Shown: positions 58,121-64,000 of the stretch, piece after piece
How the letters are laid out: the number at the start of each line of letters is the position of its first letter
Position numbering within the stretch: position 1 is the first letter of the stretch
NCBI GenBank assembly: GCA_024276675.1
Contig: JAJRWT010000039.1
Location: 1 to 64,000, forward strand
DNA length: 64,000 bases
From: Myxococcota bacterium
Lineage (GTDB): Bacteria > Myxococcota_A > UBA796 > JAFGLY01
Direction: 5' to 3'
Made by a program: the position numbers and the translations under genes
The notes under the pieces: model-generated
What the model was told of the DNA's origin: nothing
Databases searched by the model: none
The model's input: the letters and a program-made list of their open reading frames with translations, nothing else

Positions 58121-59683
58121 ATGCAGTTGATTCCATCGTTGGCGCCGGGTCTCCGGCTTTCTTTCAAGAGCCTGCTCCTGTGCCTGCTGGCGGCCTGTAC
58201 CCAGTCCTCGGATACCTGCGACAGCGCCACCTGCCTGTCCCCGGACTGCCCCGACACTGCATGTCTTGCGCCACGGGGTGACACGGCCTGCACTACATCC
58301 GTCACCGACAGCGGCGAGACCGGCAACTCTGTCTACTATGACGTGGGGGTTACGGTTGATCTCTCCCAGGGCACCGGCACCATCCGCAATATGAACGGCC
58401 TCCAGGGGGGGCCCAAATGGAACGCCATCCCCAAGATGGACCTGAGTGCCGACTACTCCCAGGCAGGGGTTCCCCTGGTGCGTTTCCCACAGGACGACGG
58501 CTACGACTATGCCCTGAGCAGCATCTTTCCCGACGACCAGGCCCCGGTGGACGACCCGGAGTCGTACCACTTCAGCGACATAGACGCCATGGTGCAGGCC
58601 GTTTTCGACGCTGGCGCCGAGCCCATGTGGGAGGCATTGTACGACATCGGCGAAAACGAAAACTGGGGCGGCATCAAGACCCAGGGGGGCGATCCCCCGG
58701 ACGACCCGGAAAAGTGGGCAGACGTGGTGCGCCACGTGTTGATGCATTGGAACGATGGTTGGGCCGATGGCTACGAGCTGGGGGTGCGATACGTGGAGTT
58801 CATCAACGAGCCCGTGCTCTGTGGTGGCTTCGAAGACGACAAGGAACAGATATTCACCGTGTACCGGGCCTTTGCCGACGCATTGGAATCCTACGAAAAC
58901 GAGTACGGGCACGAGTTGACCATCCTGGGTCCAGCCATGGCGCTCCAGACCGAAGACCTGGCGGAGCTGGATCAGTTCAAGGAGTCCCTGGGTGACTGGC
59001 TCCAGGGTCGACGCATGGATGTCTTTACCATGCACACCTACGGCGACACCCCCTGGGAGATCTATTCCAACACTTTGGCCTTCAAAGAGGTTGCCGACAC
59101 CTGGGGAATGCAAGTGGGCAACACGGAGTGGAACTACAAGGGCCTCCGTGCCGACGGCACCGATGAACTGTCTCTCTGGGACGGAGTATGGACCGCCACG
59201 GGGCGCATTCTGCTGGAGCCGCTGCTGGATCTCTCCATCATATACAGGGGTCCGCCAAAGTTCCTGTTCCCCGAAATGCAGGAATACTTCCACTCCCCCT
59301 ATTTCGACTGCCAGAGCGGTGACTGTCACGTAATGCCCGGCTGGTTCAGCTTCATGCCCTTCCAGAGGCTGGCAGGCATGGAGGGCCTGGAAACCTCCTG
59401 GCCCGAGGCTCTCACCCAGTTACAGGGCTTCGCCGCCATGGCCGGCCTGGACCAACAACTGGCCGTGCTGGTGAGCAGCCTGGACTGGAGTGGGCAGGTC
59501 GGGGTGATCCTGGAGAACATCCCCGAATCCCTGCGTGGGGAACAGCCGGTGCTCTTCTATCGCCTGCGCACCAGCACCACTACCTGGGAGCCATACCATC
59601 AACAGACCTTGAACCTGGGTGATAGCGCCCTGCTGCAACTACCCGTGGACGCCCCGGATCTGTGGTTCCTGGTCATCGGGTGA
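58121..59683 (+). CDS. GH39-like glycoside hydrolase lipoprotein
   Basis: 520 residues. Lipoprotein signal SLLLCLLAAC, Cys-rich spacer, then a TIM-barrel pattern. RYVEFINEPV supplies the likely acid/base Glu after Asn, and VGNTEWNY the likely nucleophile Glu; MDVFTMHTYGDTPWE is a barrel strand. The spacing is consistent with GH39/clan A enzymes such as beta-xylosidases, but the specific activity is not known. It follows the phosphatase gene by 44 bp on the same strand. Confidence 0.72.
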   Translation: MQLIPSLAPGLRLSFKSLLLCLLAACTQSSDTCDSATCLSPDCPDTACLAPRGDTACTTSVTDSGETGNSVYYDVGVTVDLSQGTGTIRNMNGLQGGPKWNAIPKMDLSADYSQAGVPLVRFPQDDGYDYALSSIFPDDQAPVDDPESYHFSDIDAMVQAVFDAGAEPMWEALYDIGENENWGGIKTQGGDPPDDPEKWADVVRHVLMHWNDGWADGYELGVRYVEFINEPVLCGGFEDDKEQIFTVYRAFADALESYENEYGHELTILGPAMALQTEDLAELDQFKESLGDWLQGRRMDVFTMHTYGDTPWEIYSNTLAFKEVADTWGMQVGNTEWNYKGLRADGTDELSLWDGVWTATGRILLEPLLDLSIIYRGPPKFLFPEMQEYFHSPYFDCQSGDCHVMPGWFSFMPFQRLAGMEGLETSWPEALTQLQGFAAMAGLDQQLAVLVSSLDWSGQVGVILENIPESLRGEQPVLFYRLRTSTTTWEPYHQQTLNLGDSALLQLPVDAPDLWFLVIG

Positions 59684-59831
59684 ACCCGTGGACGGGCTCC
59701 GGGGCCTTCCCCCGAACCAGGGCGGCAGTCCAGGGGACAAACCAAGCGCCACGATGGAAACAAGGGCACACTTTCTTCGAGAAACTCATCAGCATCCTGC
59801 CATCAACACAAGCAACCCGAGGGACCGTACC

Positions 59832-61076
<1,245 letters not shown>

Positions 61077-61104
61077 CCCCGCACCACCACCGACCGGTCG
61101 CGGA

Positions 61105-61839
61105 TCATCCGCGGCTGTCGAGGCTCTCCGGTCCTTGCCGGTGGAACTCCAGGAACCTGGCGAGGAGCAGATCCAGCTTGGAGAGTGTGCTGGCCAGCAG
61201 GGGATCGTTCTGCTCGAGGTCGGAGCGGCAACTGAAGGCCAGACAGCGGATGTGACCCTGCGCTGCAAAGAAGACCCGCGCGTTGGAGCGGAGCCAGTCC
61301 AGGCAGGGGAGTAACCGTTCCTGGAGTTGGAGGCCGGAATCGTGGCGGACGAGGCCCTGGTGGGCGAGAGAGAGCAGCGCGCAGCGCAGCAGGTCGGCCT
61401 GGTCCAGATCTTCGAACAACTCTATGGCGACGAAGGTTTCGCCCATGGGTTCCTGCTGGCGTTCCTCGATGTCGTCGGCCAGCTCCTGTGCTTGCCGCAA
61501 CCAGGCCTCGGGGTTCAACACGCGCGTTGCTCCCGCTTCCAGGGCCCGGGCATCAGTCCTGACTCTCTTGCGCAGCGTCGGCAGGATCTGGATGAGCGAA
61601 GGCAGGATGTCTGGCCGAAAACGCTCCAGGGCCATCCACGACGAGAGGAGATCGTAGGCGGCATCGCTCAGCTCTGGATCGGGCTCATGGTCCACGCTTT
61701 CGTGCTTGTCCAGGGATTCCCAACGTTCCAGGGCTTCGACGGCTCTGTCGAGTTCGTCTTCGGCCATGTCGCGTGGCGAGGGAGAGCCCTGGGGGAGCGG
61801 GGGAAGATCGTCACGGATAAGCAGGTTTTGCCAGTCCAT
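61105..61839 (-). CDS. Conserved-looking hypothetical, helical
   Basis: 244 residues; no family recognised. Strongly helical and acidic (MAEDELDRAVEALERWESLD, QELADDIEERQQEP), with no signal peptide or membrane segment. It starts at 61839, one base after the stop of the gene at 61841-62647, so the two genes form a tight two-gene operon. The partner is also unknown. Convergent with the plus-strand lipoprotein gene, 28 bp away. Confidence 0.6.
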   Translation of the reverse strand: MDWQNLLIRDDLPPLPQGSPSPRDMAEDELDRAVEALERWESLDKHESVDHEPDPELSDAAYDLLSSWMALERFRPDILPSLIQILPTLRKRVRTDARALEAGATRVLNPEAWLRQAQELADDIEERQQEPMGETFVAIELFEDLDQADLLRCALLSLAHQGLVRHDSGLQLQERLLPCLDWLRSNARVFFAAQGHIRCLAFSCRSDLEQNDPLLASTLSKLDLLLARFLEFHRQGPESLDSRG

Positions 61840-61840
61840 T

Positions 61841-62647
61841 TCAACCTCTGCTCGAAGATGGTATGCCGTTGGGGGAGAAGGCTCGTACCTGGTTCGACGT
61901 TCGAGTTCTTCGGAGCGTTTGCCATCGCTGGAAGCTCAACTGGCTCATGTTGGGGAGCTTGTCTCTGAGCATCGCGTATTCCTTGACCTCGGAGGGTTGG
62001 CTCGAAATGCCCCGGGAGTAGGAGATGGACCTGTTGACGGCCCTGATGAATTGTACCGCTGGCCGGAAGACCATGTAGAACAGTCGCTGTTCCGTGGTCC
62101 AGTTGCCGTGTCGCGCCTTGTGGGCTCGAAACTCCTTGGGATGCAGGGCGCTACGCATGGGCTTGCTACTCTCGCGGATGAGGCCGGTGGCGCCGCGTGG
62201 CATGGATTTGGCGTGGCGAACAGCCTCGGGGCTTCCCTGTCCGCCCAGGAAGGCAGTCCTGACCCAGCCTGATTCCCCTTCGAAACTGGCGATGACGATG
62301 AGGCCGCTGGTGCCGATGGCGGCGTCGACAAGGCCAACCCTCACCACCCAGCCCAGCCGGTGAGCTTCCTGCAGCTCGGCTTGGATGGCCATAGAGTATG
62401 CATCGTAGAGGGATTGCGCAGTCGTGTCGTCTTTCTGCTCCAGCCTGTTCCAGCAGCGCCAGCGGGCGTTGGAGTCGTCCAGATCCACCAGGCTGAAGAG
62501 ACCTGGCAACACCAGGCCCCAGGCATTGCACTCGGGAGCGGTGAGCAGGTGGTCCCGTAGGTGGGCCATGGCCGATGGCTCACTGCTGAAGACGGTCAGC
62601 GTGGCTCGGCGCTGGGGATAGGGAAACCTGTAAGGTTCCATGCCCAT
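61841..62647 (-). CDS. Hypothetical protein, partner of the downstream helical protein
   Basis: 268 residues from ATG 62647 (MGMEPYRFPYP); a second ATG two codons in is possible, and a much longer frame upstream (to 63196) lies antisense inside the SDR gene and was rejected. The sequence ADVERSE to any simple family: SAMAHLRDHLLTAPECNAWG, DLDDSNARWRCWNRLEQKD, WVVRVGLVDAAIGTSGLIVI. The last part is basic (FQRWQTLRRTRTSNQ). Predicted soluble. Function unknown. Confidence 0.6.
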   Translation of the reverse strand: MGMEPYRFPYPQRRATLTVFSSEPSAMAHLRDHLLTAPECNAWGLVLPGLFSLVDLDDSNARWRCWNRLEQKDDTTAQSLYDAYSMAIQAELQEAHRLGWVVRVGLVDAAIGTSGLIVIASFEGESGWVRTAFLGGQGSPEAVRHAKSMPRGATGLIRESSKPMRSALHPKEFRAHKARHGNWTTEQRLFYMVFRPAVQFIRAVNRSISYSRGISSQPSEVKEYAMLRDKLPNMSQLSFQRWQTLRRTRTSNQVRAFSPNGIPSSSRG

Positions 62648-62712
62648 GGCTGGCCCTCGGGTGCTCTTCCTGGAGATAATATGCAGGTTGTGCCCAACAG
62701 AAGAATACCACT

Positions 62713-63687
62713 CTACAACAGACCCCGCTGGATATACCATCCAGCGGTGCTCCGGAAGCCATCCGCCAGATCCCGGCTGGGATGGTATTGGAAGTCCCTT
62801 ATGGCGTTTTCGATGGAGAAGGCGTTGGGGAAGGTGAAGAACGCAAGGCGCCTCCTGTTGATGGGCAGCTCCAATTCCAGCGCCGCTCCGGCCATGTCGG
62901 CCAGGGTGGCCAGCAGGCCCAGGGGGCCGGCGGGCAGGTGCGGAGGCGGTTTTACCCCCAAGGCCCCAGCGATGGTTCGTATTATCGTCCGGATCGCCAC
63001 GGGGGTTGCTCCCGCCAGGTGGTAGGTGCGGCCCACTGGCCCGGGGAAGGCTTCCAGGCACGAGATGATCCCCTCGTTGAAATCGTCCACGTGCACGGGG
63101 TGCAACGACACCCGGCTCTTCCAGGGCATTGGAAGCCCCCTCTTGACGGCCCTGAAAAGGACCAGGCCACGGGAGTCCCCGGGACCGTAGACCCACGATG
63201 GACGAACAATTGCCAGGGGCAGGCGGTATCTGGTGGCCATGGCCCAGGCACGCCGTTCCGCTTCGGCCTTGGAGCGGGCGTAGCTGTTGCGGGGATCCAG
63301 CGGGCTGTGCTCGTTGGCCGGTTCATGCCCGGTGGGCCCCAGGACGCTGCCGCTGGAGAGGTGGACGATCCTGGGAACTCCAGCCCGGGAAGCCGCCCTG
63401 AGCAGGTTGAGGGTTCCGTCCACGTTGGTCTGCCGGTACTGGGATTCGCGGTCGGTGATTCCCACGAGGGCGGCACAGTGGACCACCGCGTCTGCTCTCT
63501 GGCAGCCGGCTCGCAGGGCCCCTGGATTCGACAGGTCGCCGTATGTTCGTCCTGCCGCTTTGTGGAGGCGTTCCTGCTGGGGACATGAAGGGCGCACCAG
63601 GGCTTGGACATCATGGCCTCTCTCCAACAGGAGTCTCACCAGGTGATGGCCAATGAAGCCGGTGGCTCCTGTGACGAAAATCCTCAT
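62713..63687 (-). CDS. NAD-dependent epimerase/dehydratase family (extended SDR)
   Basis: 324 residues. N-terminal Rossmann motif VTGATGFIGHHLVRLL, VHCAALVG, LSSGSVLG and the catalytic YARSK (Tyr-x3-Lys) followed by LAIVRPSWVYGPGD. This pattern fits extended SDRs acting on nucleotide sugars, flavonoid-type ketones or 3-beta-hydroxysteroid-like substrates. The C-terminal substrate domain is less conserved. It starts at 63687 with no close partner upstream in the window. The substrate cannot be assigned. Confidence 0.88.
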   Translation of the reverse strand: MRIFVTGATGFIGHHLVRLLLERGHDVQALVRPSCPQQERLHKAAGRTYGDLSNPGALRAGCQRADAVVHCAALVGITDRESQYRQTNVDGTLNLLRAASRAGVPRIVHLSSGSVLGPTGHEPANEHSPLDPRNSYARSKAEAERRAWAMATRYRLPLAIVRPSWVYGPGDSRGLVLFRAVKRGLPMPWKSRVSLHPVHVDDFNEGIISCLEAFPGPVGRTYHLAGATPVAIRTIIRTIAGALGVKPPPHLPAGPLGLLATLADMAGAALELELPINRRRLAFFTFPNAFSIENAIRDFQYHPSRDLADGFRSTAGWYIQRGLL

Positions 63688-64000
63688 GATCTCTGCCTCC
63701 TGGAAAAACGAGCTTCGTGGGCGGCGCCGCGGAGTCTCGGGCCGTGGTGGGTCTCTGGTGACGAGCCTGGCTGAAAAGCCTCCATTCAGGCGGTGGTTTT
63801 TCCACGGGCCAGGATATATCCTCGCAGATTGCCTGGCAGGTGTCTGAACGCCCAGGGTACGACGGAAATACTACTACGCCTCGGCAGGCCGACCCCCTCG
63901 GAACGTCAGCCCCACAGTATCGGGGAACAGGAACATGTGGCCAACACTATTCACGATAGGCGATGCTCCCCGGGACATTCCCGTGCATACCTGGGGTCTG
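63688..64000. other. Right-edge intergenic region
   Basis: No convincing gene in the last 313 bases. The minus-strand side adjoining 63687 should carry the promoter of the SDR gene. Nothing else recognised. Confidence 0.5.

Noticed and set aside
61841..63196. 451-residue version of the hypothetical gene at 61841
   Set aside because: The extra upstream part overlaps the SDR gene on the same strand in another frame; the ATG at 62647 fits the gap between the genes.

Overview
The window looks like a chromosomal segment from a high-GC, Gram-negative, deltaproteobacterial-type organism, most likely a member of the Myxococcota. The evidence is a MYXO-CTERM-like tail (GCSC, then a hydrophobic stretch, then basic residues) on the metalloprotease-like protein at 43.4-44.8 kb, many lipoproteins with Asp/Ser/Thr-rich linkers after the lipobox, an NtrC-type two-component pair and a very large PUFA/polyketide-type synthase. 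No rRNA, tRNA or phage structural genes were recognised. Taxonomy is inferred from gene content only.

Layout. 0-0.2 kb: 62-bp tandem hairpin repeats. 0.7-3.6 kb: a translationally overlapping histidine kinase / sigma-54 response regulator pair. 4.1-7.0 kb: three overlapping or abutting lipoprotein genes (an FGE-sulfatase-fold protein and two arylsulfotransferase-like paralogues). 7.5-8.1 kb: a Phd/VapC-type toxin-antitoxin module. 8.6-9.8 kb: an SPL-like radical SAM gene whose start abuts an octanucleotide repeat. 10.1-10.7 kb: layered repeats, including degenerate CRISPR-like units and two inverted clusters of 31-bp repeats. 10.7-14.6 kb: a CRISPR array of 51 repeats with no cas gene anywhere in the window. 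15.3-30 kb, all minus strand: a polytopic membrane protein, a 4'-phosphopantetheinyl transferase, a 2984-residue KS-AT-KS-ACPx3-KR-DH synthase, an acyl-CoA dehydrogenase and a TetR regulator with a candidate operator. 30.1-31.5 kb: a membrane-anchored class III nucleotide cyclase. 31.7-43.0 kb: a complete bamBCDEFGHI-like operon (tungsten class II benzoyl-CoA reductase complex) led by its own TetR gene. 43.4-49.8 kb: surface and lipoprotein genes, including a protein joining a catalytically dead caspase-like domain to an FGE-fold domain. 49.9-55.1 kb: the prkA-yeaH-spoVR stress operon plus a small unknown. 55.3-61.1 kb: a methyltransferase with a signal peptide and three lipoprotein enzymes. 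61.1-63.7 kb: two linked unknown genes and an extended SDR.

The strongest observations: (1) bamF reads through an in-frame UGA at the position where the MvhD family has a conserved Cys, and a bacterial SECIS-type hairpin lies just downstream, so the gene is really 34717-35484 and encodes a selenoprotein. (2) At least six of the 50 CRISPR spacers carry a Shine-Dalgarno sequence plus a start codon in one orientation. If the array is transcribed leftward, as the ATTGAAAC end of the repeat suggests, these crRNAs would be antisense to translation start sites, which points to RNA targeting or RNA-derived spacers. (3) All three carrier domains of the synthase have Thr where the phosphopantetheinylated Ser is expected.

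How the genes work together: the bam genes would form one electron-bifurcating, ring-reducing complex (BamBC reductase, BamDEF Hdr/Mvh-like module, BamGHI NADH-dehydrogenase-like module) under TetR control. The synthase, acyl-CoA dehydrogenase and PPTase form a separate TetR-linked lipid or polyketide locus. Dispersed palindromic intergenic repeats recur at about 3.9, 31.6 and 55.2 kb.
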